Numbered from the stretch's first letter, positions 9,801 through 20,055 are shown. The stretch is 64,000 nucleotides of DNA from JAPPLB01 sp965218555 (GCA_965218555.1 OZ244625.1:3720001-3784000), one strand, 5' to 3'. The notes: generated by a model from the sequence alone, not told the origin. Program-made: numbers and translations.

Positions 9801-11261
9801 ATGCTGTTCCCGGTGCTCACTCGATCGCGGTGCTCTTTTTTCCTCTGGCTTGGGCTTTTGCTGTCGGCTTGTTCGAACCCTCCGCCCGATAAAGCTGTCT
9901 ATCTTGGTCCGGAAAGGGACCGAGCGGACCTGTTCCTGCATGACGACCTTCTGGTGGCCCGATCGGAGAGCGTAGCCGTCACGCCGGCGACGATCCGGAA
10001 ACACCCCGGCAATCCGGTGCTTGTGCACGACAAGCCCTGGGAGCAGGGCCTGCTGAATTACACCTGTGTCCTCCACGACGTGGACGAGGGCGTGTACAAG
10101 ATGTGGTACCAGATGGTGCGCTCATCGACCGATGGGCCTCGCTACAGCGCCTGTCACTATGCCGTTTCCCAAGACGGCCTGCACTGGGAGAAGCCCGCCG
10201 TCGGCTTGGTCGCGCACGAAGGCTCTAAGGAAAACAATATCCTTTTCGTCGAATCGGAGAACGTCAACGGCACTCCCTCGTACTGGGTCATCAAAGACTA
10301 TGCCGACCCCGACCCCGCGCGCCGCTACAAGATGATGCGCCACAGTTGGGATTTCCAGGGCCGTGCGGCGCAAATGGGCTGGTCGGCCGACGGCGTCCGC
10401 TGGACCTTCTCTGAGTTCGGCAACCTGCCGGGGTCGATCGATTCCCAAAACGTCTTCTTTTGGGACCGTCAAGCCGGCCGGTATGTCGGCTACTTCCGCA
10501 GCCATGTCGGCGGGTTACGGAGCGTCGCACGCGCCACGAGCCCGGACCTCTTCCATTGGTCGCGCCTGACGACGATTCACAGTCCTGACGAAAATGACCC
10601 GCCCACCTGGCACTTGTATACGCCGGGCATCTGGAAGATCGCCATGGCACGTCATGCTTATGTGATGGTGACGACTGGTTTCGACGAGAAAAGCCACGAG
10701 GCCTACGGACAGCTCGGGGTCAGCCGCGACGGCATCAACTGGCATCGTTTCCGGGAGCCGTTCCTATCGCTGGGCGGAGCGAACGACTGGGACGGCGGGG
10801 CCATCTACACCATCGCCTCGGAGACCACGATTGAGGGGCGCACCGCCGTTTTCTATCACGGCAGCAACGCACCGGCCCACAGTAGGGAAGGGCGGCGCGG
10901 CATCGGGATCGCCTTCCTCGATCCCGGCAGTTTTGTCGGCCGCACGGCCGAGCAGGAAGGCTACCTGATTACTCGCCCCCTCCAAATCGCCGACGATCGC
11001 AGCCGGTTCTACCTGCTTGCCGACGTAGCGCCGGAAGGCTCGATCGCCGCCGAACTTCTCACCACGGACAGAGTGGTGCTCGACGGCTTCTCGCGACATG
11101 ACTCCAACACCATCGAAGGGCAAGGCGACGCGCTAGCAATCCGATGGCGAGGCGAAGAGAGCCTCAAGCAACATCTGCGGGAAGGACCAGTCCGCCTGAA
11201 GCTTTATCTGGAAAACGCCACCGTTTACGGACTCCGGGCAGCGCGGCCTCGAAGCAACTGA
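9801..11261 (+). CDS. Lipoprotein with glycosidase-like beta-propeller
   Basis: A 486-residue protein. The ATG at 9801 gives a lipoprotein signal peptide (CSFFLWLGLLLSAC, lipobox LSAC), so it should be lipid-anchored outside the inner membrane. The body has repeated blade-like segments with SxDGxxW motifs (SQDGLHWEKP, SADGVRWTFS, SRDGINWHRF) and RATSPDLFHWSR, as in the five-bladed propellers of GH43/GH32/GH130-type proteins. The C-terminal 90 residues form a beta-sandwich-like tail. Acidic catalytic residues could not be assigned with confidence, so glycosidase function is inferred from fold only. An upstream in-frame extension to 9699 would bury the signal peptide and is rejected. Confidence 0.75.
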   Translation: MLFPVLTRSRCSFFLWLGLLLSACSNPPPDKAVYLGPERDRADLFLHDDLLVARSESVAVTPATIRKHPGNPVLVHDKPWEQGLLNYTCVLHDVDEGVYKMWYQMVRSSTDGPRYSACHYAVSQDGLHWEKPAVGLVAHEGSKENNILFVESENVNGTPSYWVIKDYADPDPARRYKMMRHSWDFQGRAAQMGWSADGVRWTFSEFGNLPGSIDSQNVFFWDRQAGRYVGYFRSHVGGLRSVARATSPDLFHWSRLTTIHSPDENDPPTWHLYTPGIWKIAMARHAYVMVTTGFDEKSHEAYGQLGVSRDGINWHRFREPFLSLGGANDWDGGAIYTIASETTIEGRTAVFYHGSNAPAHSREGRRGIGIAFLDPGSFVGRTAEQEGYLITRPLQIADDRSRFYLLADVAPEGSIAAELLTTDRVVLDGFSRHDSNTIEGQGDALAIRWRGEESLKQHLREGPVRLKLYLENATVYGLRAARPRSN

Positions 11262-11368
11262 CCGGCCGGCGGCAACTTCAGGGCTCCTTCAGCACCGTCT
11301 TGGTGAAGAAAGGCGCTGCCGAGCACTCCCTCGGAGTCAGCCGGGGACATTACGATAGACTTGGAGCC

Positions 11369-12589
11369 ATGGGGCGCCACCACGAAGTCGTTGAAGCTCG
11401 GGGCCATCTCGTTGATTCACACGTCATGGAGAAGATGTTCGACACGATCCTCTCCCGTGACGGTGCTTTTGAAGTGGAGGAGTTCCAGATCGGCCGCACG
11501 AACGTTGACGAATCGTACATGCGGATGCGCGTGGAAGCCCCCAGCGAAGAAACCATGGCTGCGCTGGTCGAGGTGCTCATCGACATGGGTTGCGGCACGA
11601 TCCACGGAGACGACGCCACGCTGCGCACCGTCGAGCGCGACTGCTGCGCTCCACTGGATTTCTACTCGACCACGAACCACCGCACGCAGGTTCGTCTCGC
11701 CGGAAGATGGGTGGACGTCGGCAGGCAGCGTATGGACGCTGCGATTGTCGTAGCCGCGGACGGTGGCCCTCGCTGTTCCCGATTGCGGGATCTCCGGGCG
11801 GGCGACCAGGTTGTCTGTGGTCATGACGGCATCCGGGTCTTGCCGGAATCCAAGGAGCGCAACCGACTGGCGTTCGCTTTCATGTCGCAGGGGGTCTCAT
11901 CGGAACGCCAGGTTGAAACAGCGGTCAAGCAGACGGCGGCGCTCATCAGACAGAGCAAGCAGGAAGGGAGGAGGGTACTGGTTGTTGCCGGCCCGGTGGT
12001 TGTCCACACGGGGGCGCAAACCGCTCTCGCTTCGCTGATTCGCGGAGGCTTCATTGACGCGATTCTTGCGGGCAATGCGCTCGGAGTGCACGATGCAGAG
12101 GCCGCGCTGCTGGGGACGTCGCTGGGCATCCGTCTCGCCGACGGCCGTCAAGCCGAGCACGGGCACCGCAATCACATGCGGGCCATCAACAGCATCTACC
12201 ATGCCGGCGGCATCCGGCCGGCGGTCGAGAACGGAAGCATCAACAGCGGTATTTTCTACGAGTGCATCAAGAACGACGTACCCTTCGTGCTCGCCGGCAG
12301 TCTTCGAGACGACGGCCCCCTCCCGGATACTGTCACAGATATGAATGAGGCGCAGGATGCCTATGCCGCGCAGCTAGCCGGCGCGGGCCTCGTGGTCTGT
12401 CTGGGTTCGATGCTGCATTCGATCGCTACCGGCAACATGATGCCCTCGTGGGTCAAGCTGATTTGCGTTGATATCAATCCGGCTGTTGTCACGAAGGTTT
12501 CCGATCGCGGGACCGGGCAGGCGATCGGCGTTGTCACCGATGTCGGCCTGTTCTTGCACTTGCTGGATCGCGCTCTGAGCCAATCCTGA
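11369..12589 (+). CDS. TIGR00300 / LOR-SDH domain protein (alternative ornithine cyclodeaminase family)
   Basis: A 406-residue protein starting MGRHHEVVEARGHLVDS. The N-terminal 100 residues match the LOR/SDH conserved region shared with the lysine-ketoglutarate reductase/saccharopine dehydrogenase family and with AgrE. The C-terminal half has a nucleotide-binding look (VLVVAGPVVVHTGAQTALASLIRGGFIDAILAGNALGVHDAE) and GHRNHMRAINSIYHAGGI, hallmarks of TIGR00300. Archaeal members convert ornithine to proline. It ends TGA directly followed by the murJ ATG, suggesting co-translation, although the two functions have no obvious link. The start at 11369 removes 75 residues of non-conserved leader overlapping the previous gene. 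Function beyond family level is inferred. Confidence 0.82.
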   Translation: MGRHHEVVEARGHLVDSHVMEKMFDTILSRDGAFEVEEFQIGRTNVDESYMRMRVEAPSEETMAALVEVLIDMGCGTIHGDDATLRTVERDCCAPLDFYSTTNHRTQVRLAGRWVDVGRQRMDAAIVVAADGGPRCSRLRDLRAGDQVVCGHDGIRVLPESKERNRLAFAFMSQGVSSERQVETAVKQTAALIRQSKQEGRRVLVVAGPVVVHTGAQTALASLIRGGFIDAILAGNALGVHDAEAALLGTSLGIRLADGRQAEHGHRNHMRAINSIYHAGGIRPAVENGSINSGIFYECIKNDVPFVLAGSLRDDGPLPDTVTDMNEAQDAYAAQLAGAGLVVCLGSMLHSIATGNMMPSWVKLICVDINPAVVTKVSDRGTGQAIGVVTDVGLFLHLLDRALSQS

Positions 12590-14275
12590 ATGTCCAGCGT
12601 TCCGGAAACGGCGCCGCCGCGGGACGGCGCCGTCCCCCCAAAACATACATCCCCGAACGAGACGCACGCCGGCATTGTGCGGTCGGCGGGTGTGGTGAGC
12701 GCCGCGGTCTTTTTGAGCCGCCTCACCGGTCTGGTGCGCGAAGTGGTGTTTGCTCGCTTTTTCGGAGCGGGCATGGTCTACGACGCGTTCGTGGCCGCGT
12801 ACCGCATACCCAACCTCTTTCGGGACCTTCTCGCGGAAGGCGCTCTCTCGGCGGCTTTCGTCACGACCTTTTCGCAGTGCCTTTCACAAGGCGGCCAGGA
12901 CAAGGCATATCGCTTGTCGAACCGCCTGGCAAGCTTGCTGGTTCCCGTCATTTTGCTGATTTGCGTGCTGGGGATGTGGCTCGCACCTTCGATTGTCGAC
13001 TCGATGTTTCCGGGGTTCGGCGAGGTCGAGGGCAAGCGCGATCTGACCGTCCTGCTCACGCGGATCATGATTCCGTTCCTGCTGTTTATGGCCCTCGCCG
13101 CGAAAGCCATGGGCGTGTTGAATACGAAAGGGAGGTTCGGAATACCCGCGCTCGCGTCGGCCTTCGCGAATGTTACTTCGATCGTCTGCGGTTTGATACT
13201 GGCATTCGTCGTGGGGCCAAGATTCGATCTGCCGCCCATCGCGGGCATGGCGATCGGTGTTCTGCTCGGAGGCCAGGCGCAATACGCGGTGCAGTGGCCC
13301 AGTCTGCGGCGAATCGGGCTGCGCTTTCGTCCTGACTTTCATTACAACGACCCCGGGATTCGCCAGGTCCTGCGCCTGATGGGGCCCGCCGTTCTGGGGG
13401 CGGCCGCCGTGCAGGTGAACGTCGTTGTCAACAGTATTTTTGCGTCGCAGATCACCGACGCGGCGGGCACGGTGGTCGATGGTCCGGTTTCATGGCTCGG
13501 GTACGCCTTTCGGCTCGTGCAGCTCCCGCTGGGACTCTTTGGCGTTGCCGTGGCGTCGGCCACGCTGCCATCGATCTCGCGCAGCGCGGGGGCGGGGCAG
13601 ATCGATGAGTTCCGGGAAACTCTCGCGAACTCGCTCGGCCTGGTGTTTCTGATGACGATTCCCTCGGCTGGGGGGCTTGCAGTGCTCAGCCGGTCCGTTG
13701 TGGGAGTTGTGTATCAGCACGGCGCATTCACGGCCGACGACACCGAGCAGACGGCGCTCGCGCTTTCGCTTTATTGCGTAGGGCTCGCGGGCTACGCGGC
13801 AATCAAGGTTCTCACGCCGGCCTACTACGCGCTCGACGACGTCCGTGTCCCGGCGCTGACGAGCTTGACGTCCATCTTCATCAACTACCTGCTCAATTGG
13901 ACTTTTGTGCGGGTGCTGGGTTGGGGGCACGGCGGCTTGGCGTTCTCGACGTCAACCGTCGCTTTGTTCAACTTTTGCGTGTTGTTCTGGTTCATGCGGA
14001 AGCGAATCGGTGGTATCCATGGACGTAGACTCGCGTCGAGCATCACGTTCATTGGACTGGCTGCCGGTTTGATGTGCGCGGCCTGCGCCACGTCGTCTTT
14101 CCTCGTGCGTGAGGCTTTCGGGGCGTCGTTCCTCGGCAGGCTCCTCGATTTGGCCGTTTCGATCCCACTCGGCGCCGGCGTCTTGTTCGGCGCCTGCCGT
14201 CTATTTCAAATTTCCGAGCTGGAGGTCGCACTCCAAGCGATTCGTACACGACTCGGCCGCCGTGGGACGGCCTGA
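12590..14275 (+). CDS. murJ: Lipid II flippase MurJ
   Basis: A 561-residue polytopic membrane protein of the MOP superfamily with about 14 transmembrane segments. The N-terminus carries the family signature (SRLTGLVREVVFARFFGAG, then DAFVAAYRIPNLFRDLLAEGALSAAFV). MurJ moves lipid-linked peptidoglycan precursor across the inner membrane. The conserved Arg in the first helices (R of SRLTGLVRE and of YRIPN) are present. A 35-residue hydrophilic N-terminal tail precedes the first helix. The ATG abuts the stop of the TIGR00300 gene. The gene is full length. Confidence 0.93.
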   Translation: MSSVPETAPPRDGAVPPKHTSPNETHAGIVRSAGVVSAAVFLSRLTGLVREVVFARFFGAGMVYDAFVAAYRIPNLFRDLLAEGALSAAFVTTFSQCLSQGGQDKAYRLSNRLASLLVPVILLICVLGMWLAPSIVDSMFPGFGEVEGKRDLTVLLTRIMIPFLLFMALAAKAMGVLNTKGRFGIPALASAFANVTSIVCGLILAFVVGPRFDLPPIAGMAIGVLLGGQAQYAVQWPSLRRIGLRFRPDFHYNDPGIRQVLRLMGPAVLGAAAVQVNVVVNSIFASQITDAAGTVVDGPVSWLGYAFRLVQLPLGLFGVAVASATLPSISRSAGAGQIDEFRETLANSLGLVFLMTIPSAGGLAVLSRSVVGVVYQHGAFTADDTEQTALALSLYCVGLAGYAAIKVLTPAYYALDDVRVPALTSLTSIFINYLLNWTFVRVLGWGHGGLAFSTSTVALFNFCVLFWFMRKRIGGIHGRRLASSITFIGLAAGLMCAACATSSFLVREAFGASFLGRLLDLAVSIPLGAGVLFGACRLFQISELEVALQAIRTRLGRRGTA

Positions 14276-14328
14276 CGGGTTCTTCATCCGAGGCGGTATG
14301 ATAGAAGGTGCTTTGACTTGGGTCGGCC

Positions 14329-15126
14329 ATGCATCCTGATCTGCCTCGTGTTCGGCAACTGCAAGAACTCGACAATCGGATCCGCGAACTCGACGCCGAG
14401 ATCAGCCGCCTGCCCAAGTACGTCGCCCGGATCGAAAGCCAACTCGAATCTCACAAGAAGGCTCTCCAAGCCGACAAAAACTCTCTTGAGGAAAACCGCA
14501 AGTCGCATCGGCATCTAGAGGGCCGGGTTTCCGATTTCCAGCAGAAGATCTCCCATCTGCGGGTTCAGATGGGAGAGGCCAAAACGAACGAGCAGTTCCG
14601 AGCTTTCCAGCATGAGATCGAGTTCCTTGAGGGAGAGATCCTCAAGGTGGAGGACCGCATCCTCGACAAAATGGTCGAATCCGAGTCCCTCGAAGAGAAC
14701 GTCGCAAAAGCCGAAGCGGCTCTCGGCGAAGAGAGCGAAAAAGTCGCCGACGAAGTGGAGAAAGTGAAAGAACGAGTGGCCGAGGACGAAATGGAGGCGG
14801 ATTCCAAGCGGTCGCACCGCAAAGAACTGACTCAGGCGATCTCCGAAAACATCCTGAGCACATACGACCACACCCGCAAGACGCGCGGCGGTGTTGCCGT
14901 TGCCCCGGCCGACGCGCTGCACTGCTTGGCTTGCCACGTACTTCTCAGGCCTCAACTCAGCCAGATTCTTCGTAACAGCGACGAAATCGTGACCTGCGAA
15001 TTCTGCGGTCGGATTCTCTATTATCAGCCCCCTGCCCGCGCCGAGTCGGAGAGCTCCGCCGACACATCCGCGGCAGCCAACCCACTCTCGGAGACAGGCG
15101 ACGAGGTAGTTTCTTCCATAAACTGA
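14329..15126 (+). CDS. Coiled-coil protein with C4 zinc ribbon (CT398/CdsZ-like)
   Basis: A 265-residue protein. Residues 5-180 are an uninterrupted charged coiled coil (LQELDNRIRELDAEI, ...VEKVKERVAEDEME). The C-terminal part has a C4 zinc ribbon, CLACHVLLRPQ...CEFCGRILYY, the pfam02591 arrangement. In Chlamydia a homologue binds sigma-54 and secretion proteins; in most bacteria the role is unknown. The last 35 residues are low-complexity and rich in Ser, Glu and Ala. It lies 53 bp after murJ on the same strand and could share its transcript. Confidence 0.85.
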   Translation: MHPDLPRVRQLQELDNRIRELDAEISRLPKYVARIESQLESHKKALQADKNSLEENRKSHRHLEGRVSDFQQKISHLRVQMGEAKTNEQFRAFQHEIEFLEGEILKVEDRILDKMVESESLEENVAKAEAALGEESEKVADEVEKVKERVAEDEMEADSKRSHRKELTQAISENILSTYDHTRKTRGGVAVAPADALHCLACHVLLRPQLSQILRNSDEIVTCEFCGRILYYQPPARAESESSADTSAAANPLSETGDEVVSSIN

Positions 15127-15502
15127 AGGTTGCTCCCGACCATGCTCGCCGGCTTCTGGAAGAGATCCCGGAAGCCTTCGATCTCCTATTCGATAAAGAT
15201 TTCAATGGGTGCCATGGTTGACATCGTCCCAGAAAAGCTCGGAGAGAACGCTACAATCGCTAGCAAGTTGCACTGATGGAGAGTCCTGGCCACCGTCAAT
15301 CGAGATCAATTTCGTCCTCTGCGGTGTGGGGAGTTTCTTTATTTCAGAGAAGCGTTCCATGGATGCATGGGCGCCGCCCTACTCCGCCGGCAAGACTCGA
15401 TCCCATGGAAAACGCCCTGCTCGATCCGCTCGAACTCCCGGGCTGCTGCAGGGTCGTCTTGGGTCCGCCTCATCGCTCCTCGAGCTGCAACCAGTCCCTC
15501 CG
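15127..15502. other. 375-bp intergenic region
   Basis: No supported gene, RNA or clear terminator. The acyl-CoA dehydrogenase frame stays open back to 15209 but without family similarity, so this part is probably leader or promoter. Confidence 0.45.
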
Positions 15503-16675
15503 ATGCCGGAACGCGCCCTCACAGATCTGAGCGAAGAGGAACGCTTCTTCTTCGATACCGTCCGGCGCTTTGCTCTCGACCGCGTCGGCCCGCATGTCCG
15601 GGAGATGGACGAAAAAGGCCGCTTCCGACCAGAAATCATTCAGGAGTTCTTCGGGTTGGGATTGATGGGCATCGAGATTCCCGAGGAATTCGGCGGACAG
15701 GGAGGCTCCTTCTTCATGGCGGCGCTCGCCGTAGAAGCGCTTGCCACCGTCGATCCATCGGCTGCGGTGATTGTCGATGTCCACAATACTCTTGTCACGA
15801 ACGCCCTTGTCCATTGGGCTTCGGACGAGCAGAAGCGCCGCTACCTCACGAAGCTGACGCGCGACACCGTCGGCGCCTATGCCCTTTCCGAGGCCGGAGC
15901 GGGCAGCGACGCCTTCGCAATGGCAACCACCGCGCATGATCGGAGAGACCACTACGAAATCACCGGACGCAAGCTCTGGATCAGCAACTCCCAGGAAGCC
16001 GGTTTGTTCATCCTTTTCGCCAATCTGAACCCCGAAGCGGGCCACCGCGGCATTACCGCGTTCCTCGTCGAGCCCGGTTTCCCCGGTTTTTCTGTCGGGA
16101 AGAAGGAGGACAAGCTGGGCATCCGCGCATCGTCAACTTGCGAACTCATTCTCGACGCCTGCCGTGTCCCGAAAGAGAATCTGCTCGGGGAAGAAGGGAA
16201 GGGCTACAAAATCGCTATCGAAACGCTGAACGAAGGCCGTATCGGGATCGGGGCGCAGGCTCTGGGCATAGCCGAGGCAGCGCTCGATCACGCACTCCGT
16301 TACGCGCGAGAGCGCAAGCAGTTCGGGCAGCCCATCGTGGAGTTCCAGGGCCTTCAGTTTCAGCTCGCCCAGATGGCATCTGACATCGAGGCCGCCCGGT
16401 TGCTCGTCTACAATGCCGCTCGCCTCAAGGATTCCGGCAGGCCCTTTCTCACCGAATCCGCCATGGCCAAGCTGACGGCTTCGGAAACCGCTGTCCGCGT
16501 CGCCGCGCAGGCCGTTGACATCTTCGGAGGCGTAGGCTTCACGAAGGAGTATCCGGTTGAGAAGCTCTACCGCGACGCCAAGATCTGCACCATCTACGAA
16601 GGGACAAGCAACATCCAGTTGCAGACAATCGCGAAGCGACTCATCTCCGGCGGAACCAAGGTTCTTCCTACCTAA
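15503..16675 (+). CDS. Acyl-CoA dehydrogenase
   Basis: A 390-residue FAD enzyme of short/medium-chain acyl-CoA dehydrogenase type, oxidising the alpha-beta bond of acyl-CoA. Visible motifs are the FAD/substrate loop YALSEAGAGSDA, KLWISNSQEA, the helix NEGRIGIGAQALGIAEAALDHA with YARERKQFGQPI, and the C-terminal VDIFGGVGFTKEYPVEKLYRDAK followed by IYEGTSNIQ, whose Glu is the catalytic base. The ATG at 15503 gives the usual length; a 98-residue upstream extension is not conserved. Electrons would pass to ETF. It is convergent with manC, the two stops overlapping by 4 bp (16672-16675). Substrate chain length cannot be told. Confidence 0.92.
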   Translation: MPERALTDLSEEERFFFDTVRRFALDRVGPHVREMDEKGRFRPEIIQEFFGLGLMGIEIPEEFGGQGGSFFMAALAVEALATVDPSAAVIVDVHNTLVTNALVHWASDEQKRRYLTKLTRDTVGAYALSEAGAGSDAFAMATTAHDRRDHYEITGRKLWISNSQEAGLFILFANLNPEAGHRGITAFLVEPGFPGFSVGKKEDKLGIRASSTCELILDACRVPKENLLGEEGKGYKIAIETLNEGRIGIGAQALGIAEAALDHALRYARERKQFGQPIVEFQGLQFQLAQMASDIEAARLLVYNAARLKDSGRPFLTESAMAKLTASETAVRVAAQAVDIFGGVGFTKEYPVEKLYRDAKICTIYEGTSNIQLQTIAKRLISGGTKVLPT

Positions 16676-17763
16676 AGCAGATCGTTGTGTTGCCCCGTCT
16701 CCAGTTCCCTCACTAGAGCCGAGACGCGCTGAGCATGTTGCCGGGAGCAAACCAGCAACGCATCCGGAGTATCCACCACGATGAGATCCTTCACACCGAC
16801 CAACGCCGCGAGCTTGCCCGGGGCCTCAACGTAGTTGCCGTGGGAGTCGATTTCATGTATTGGGGTCCGGCCGACGCTTCTTTGACCTTCTTTACGCAAT
16901 AGCTGGTAGACGGCTTCCCAACTCCCCACGTCGTTCCAACCGAAGTCCGGACAGGCGAATCCGTGGACATTCTTGGCGTGCTCCAACACTCCATAGTCGA
17001 TGGACTGGTCGTCGCAATCGCCGTAGTGACGCTGCAGCGAAGCCGTGAACCCTCGCGATGCCAGCGGAGCCAAACATGATAAGGCCTCGGCCGTCCGCGG
17101 CATGAACTTCGCGATGGCCGCGGTAATTGCACCTGCCCGCCATATAAAAATGCCGGCATTCCAAAAGTAGTTGCCCGCCTTGACGAACCGCCTCGCCTTG
17201 GCTGGCGGGGGCTTCTCTTCGAACTGGACGACCGGAAAAAGTTCCGCTGCCCCAGCCTTTACGCCTGCCGGGAAACGAATGTAGCCATAGGCGGTTTCCG
17301 GCCCGCTCAGCGGAATGCCCAAAACAATCAGCCGCTCCTCATTCGCAGCACGTACGGCTCGCTGAAGCACTTTCTGAAACGCGGCCTTCCCGTTGATGAA
17401 GTGGTCCGAAGGAAATACGCCCATCACGGCGTCCGGGTCTCGCTGCTGCAAGAGCCTTGCAGCGAGCCCGATCGCGGGTCCTGTATTTCTTGGCACAGGC
17501 TCCGCGATCACCTGCCTGCGGGGTACATCCGGAAGTTCTCGCAGAACCTTTTTTCGAAGCGCCTCGCTTGTCAGCACCCACAAACGTTCGGCAGGAACGA
17601 GTCCTTTCAACCGCTCCGCGGTCTGTCTAAGCAACGACTCGACACCGACCACGGAGAGCAGTTGCTTAGGAAGAGCCCGGCGGCTCCGCGGCCAGAACCG
17701 AGTTCCCCGTCCGCCCGCCAGAATGACGCCGTGAAAATGAGAGAGGTCCCGCGCGGACGTCAT
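16672..17763 (-). CDS. manC: Mannose-1-phosphate guanylyltransferase
   Basis: A 363-residue nucleotidyltransferase making GDP-mannose from mannose-1-phosphate and GTP. The N-terminal signature GVILAGGRGTRFWPRSRRALPKQLL is present, then VFPSDHFI (metal-binding Asp), the conserved GYIRF and FEEKP segments, and NYFWNAGIFIWRA. It has only the transferase domain; the C-terminal isomerase half of bifunctional AlgA-type enzymes is missing, as in short bacterial ManC. The ATG overlaps the lepB stop by 4 bp (ATGA), so the pair is translationally coupled. GDP-mannose would feed glycan or exopolysaccharide synthesis. Confidence 0.93.
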   Translation of the reverse strand: MTSARDLSHFHGVILAGGRGTRFWPRSRRALPKQLLSVVGVESLLRQTAERLKGLVPAERLWVLTSEALRKKVLRELPDVPRRQVIAEPVPRNTGPAIGLAARLLQQRDPDAVMGVFPSDHFINGKAAFQKVLQRAVRAANEERLIVLGIPLSGPETAYGYIRFPAGVKAGAAELFPVVQFEEKPPPAKARRFVKAGNYFWNAGIFIWRAGAITAAIAKFMPRTAEALSCLAPLASRGFTASLQRHYGDCDDQSIDYGVLEHAKNVHGFACPDFGWNDVGSWEAVYQLLRKEGQRSVGRTPIHEIDSHGNYVEAPGKLAALVGVKDLIVVDTPDALLVCSRQHAQRVSALVRELETGQHNDLL

Positions 17764-18563
17764 GGAGCGTCCAACGCGTGTGCGTGGATCAGATTGAAGG
17801 TGCGCCGCCAGCGGGTTTTTCCGAAGAAGTTCAACAATATGTCCGTAAGGTGCGTGAGCGAGATGCCGGTATCCTGAAGCCGTTCCGTGGGGGCGTCATA
17901 GGACCAGTAGATCAATAGCGGTTTGCCGATGATATTTTCGCGCGGAACGAATCCCCAGTAGCGGCTGTCGAGCGACTGATCGCGGTTGTCGCCCATGGCG
18001 AAATAGTTGTTCGGAGGCACAACGATTTCGTTCCCCACGGTGTTCTGCCGGAGCATCTCCAGCGCGCGCTCGGGAATCGGCGTGTTGGGTTGTCCCGGGA
18101 AGTTATCTCGGTATTGGTCGATGTAGGCTGTTCTGTGAATCACATACGGCTCGTCGACGGTTTGCCCGTTCAAAATAAGCTTCTTGTCAACCAGACCGAG
18201 ACGATCACCCGGCAAGCCCACTACTCGCTTGACGAAAGTCTGCGAAAGATCCATCGGATAGCGGAAGACGATGATGTCGCCACGCTTTACGTCCTGGTAG
18301 GGCAGCAGATACTCGTCGATCGAACCGTGAGGCGAATAGGCCAGTTTGTCGACCAGCAAGTGGTCGCCGATGAGCAGCGATTCTTCCATGGAGCCGGTGG
18401 GGATTACGAAAGCCTGCACGAGCGTCGTCGTGCCGAACAGGAGCAGGATGATCGTCACGGTCCACTCGGCGATGACGCCGCGATGTGGGATGTCACGCGC
18501 CCCGTTTTTTTTCTCCGGGATTTCCGCGCTCTCGTGTTTATTGTCCGTTGACTGTGCTTTCAC
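17760..18563 (-). CDS. lepB: Signal peptidase I
   Basis: Type I signal peptidase of about 267 residues. One N-terminal transmembrane segment (EWTVTIILLLFGTTTLVQAFVIP) is followed by box B PTGSMEESLLIGDHLLVDK with the catalytic Ser, box D FVKRVVGLPGDR with the catalytic Lys, and box E YFAMGDNRDQSLDSRYWG. It cleaves Sec and Tat signal peptides on the outer face of the inner membrane. The start is uncertain. The GTG at 18563 has GAGG 5 bases upstream and is chosen over GTG 18569 and the open frame back to 18647. The C-terminal 40 residues (THLTDILLNFFGKTRWRR) are an extra tail seen in acidobacterial homologues. Confidence 0.9.
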   Translation of the reverse strand: MKAQSTDNKHESAEIPEKKNGARDIPHRGVIAEWTVTIILLLFGTTTLVQAFVIPTGSMEESLLIGDHLLVDKLAYSPHGSIDEYLLPYQDVKRGDIIVFRYPMDLSQTFVKRVVGLPGDRLGLVDKKLILNGQTVDEPYVIHRTAYIDQYRDNFPGQPNTPIPERALEMLRQNTVGNEIVVPPNNYFAMGDNRDQSLDSRYWGFVPRENIIGKPLLIYWSYDAPTERLQDTGISLTHLTDILLNFFGKTRWRRTFNLIHAHALDAP

Positions 18564-18647
18564 ATCCACCTCGTTACCAGAGACCCATTGTAGCCAAACA
18601 GTCCCCTCCGCCCCATCGCGGGTATCCGTCGATCCGTGACCGGGCAA

Positions 18648-19136
18648 GTACAGGCACCACGATCGCGAAACCGAGGATCACGAACAAGAGCTTTGTGCTT
18701 GGCACCGCATCTGATATCGACTTACACCACGGAATCCCATGTTTGCCCGAACCGTATTCCAGGCTGGCCCCAAGCGCCCTTATCGACTGGTGGGTATCCG
18801 GCGGACCGCTATTCTTCTTAGACGCGCAGGTCCACAGTAAGCGCTCTCGCTGCAGGCTTGTTCACCCTGCATCTACGCCTCGGAGCGTGGTGTTCCGCGC
18901 GACGACAGGCTGATACCGGAACCAGGCAACAGAAAATCCTGATTAGAGCACGGCAGGGTATGGACAGGAATGCTCCGAGTATCCTTCGATGAAACGTATT
19001 GTCATGGGAAGGTCCGGCAGACTTGGCGCCGGGTGGAGACGGAATGCAAGTCAACTACTCGAACCAACCTGAAAATATGGTGAGATGCGCCCCTACGGAC
19101 GTGAACCGGACTGTTTGCGGTGCGGCCGGGTGATCA
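18648..19136. other. 490-bp spacer upstream of lepB and downstream of tRNA-Leu
   Basis: I see no supported gene. Short frames here lack family motifs. It should contain the lepB-manC promoter, which I could not pinpoint. Confidence 0.4.
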
Positions 19137-19221
<85 letters not shown>

Positions 19222-19388
19222 ATCGCCGCGATGATCCATATTCTAGCTTCACGGTAGAGCGGGTCGCCCCGGGCCGGCGTACGCCTTGTCGCTCCGATCG
19301 ATGAACCACTTACGGTGCTTGTTGGATCAGGGGCCTTGCGCGATCATGAACGGCCAAACAGATAGCCGGCCAGCGCGCCGCCCGCGGG

Positions 19389-19878
19389 CTACCAATTGCC
19401 GTGCTTGTAGCGTTTGGGCCAGTCAACACCCTGCCAAGTGCGCATTTTTACGGGTGTTACGCGAACAAGCCAGCGGGGCTCCTGCATTGTCGGCTCAAGG
19501 TAGGATGGCCCATGTTCCCCGAGATAGCGGACGGACATCCGCCGTGCGATCTCGACCCATTCACCGCCGATGTTCGGTTCTTCGACGATCTCCGCCACGC
19601 CCTTCACCAGGACCCGCCGATTGAAACGCGTCGATTCGTCAATGCAAAGAAAGCAACGCTTATCGCGTTGCAAGTGCCGCGCCCAGGCCGACCTCGCCCG
19701 CGGAACAATGAAGAACACTCCGTCGCGGAACTCGAACCAGCAGGGCACGACATACGGCCATCCGTCCGCGTCGAGGCAGCCCAGCCGACAGAACTGCCCC
19801 TCGGCTAAAAACGCTTCCATCTCTTCCATGGAAAGCTTGCCGATCTTGCCTCGCCATTCTTCATTCTTTTCCGCCATC
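19389..19878 (-). CDS. Pyridoxamine 5'-phosphate oxidase-fold flavoprotein
   Basis: A 162-residue split-barrel protein of the PPOX/FMN-binding family. MEEMEAFLAEGQFCRLGCLDADGWPYVVPCWFEFRDGVFFIVPRA is the typical strand 1-3 pattern, followed by KRCFLCIDE and VLVKGVAEIVEE. Members bind FMN, F420 or heme and include nitroreductase- and heme-degrading-like enzymes; substrate is unknown. The ATG at 19878 with an upstream GAAGAG is preferred to a 45-residue leader without similarity. It is a single gene between tRNA-Leu and the divergent EndoV-like gene. Confidence 0.82.
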
Positions 19879-20055
19879 GCGCTCTTCACTCGACAATGTG
19901 TTTTTCGCCACCGCGACTTTAGGACAAACATACGGCAACGCGTAAGTCCTGTCAAATCAACAGGTGTGAGGGATATATCATAACCTGCGAGTTGCGAGAC
20001 ACGAACAAGCAACCGAGATGAGGTCGGCGCGCTGGTGCGCGTTCCGGCTCACCGC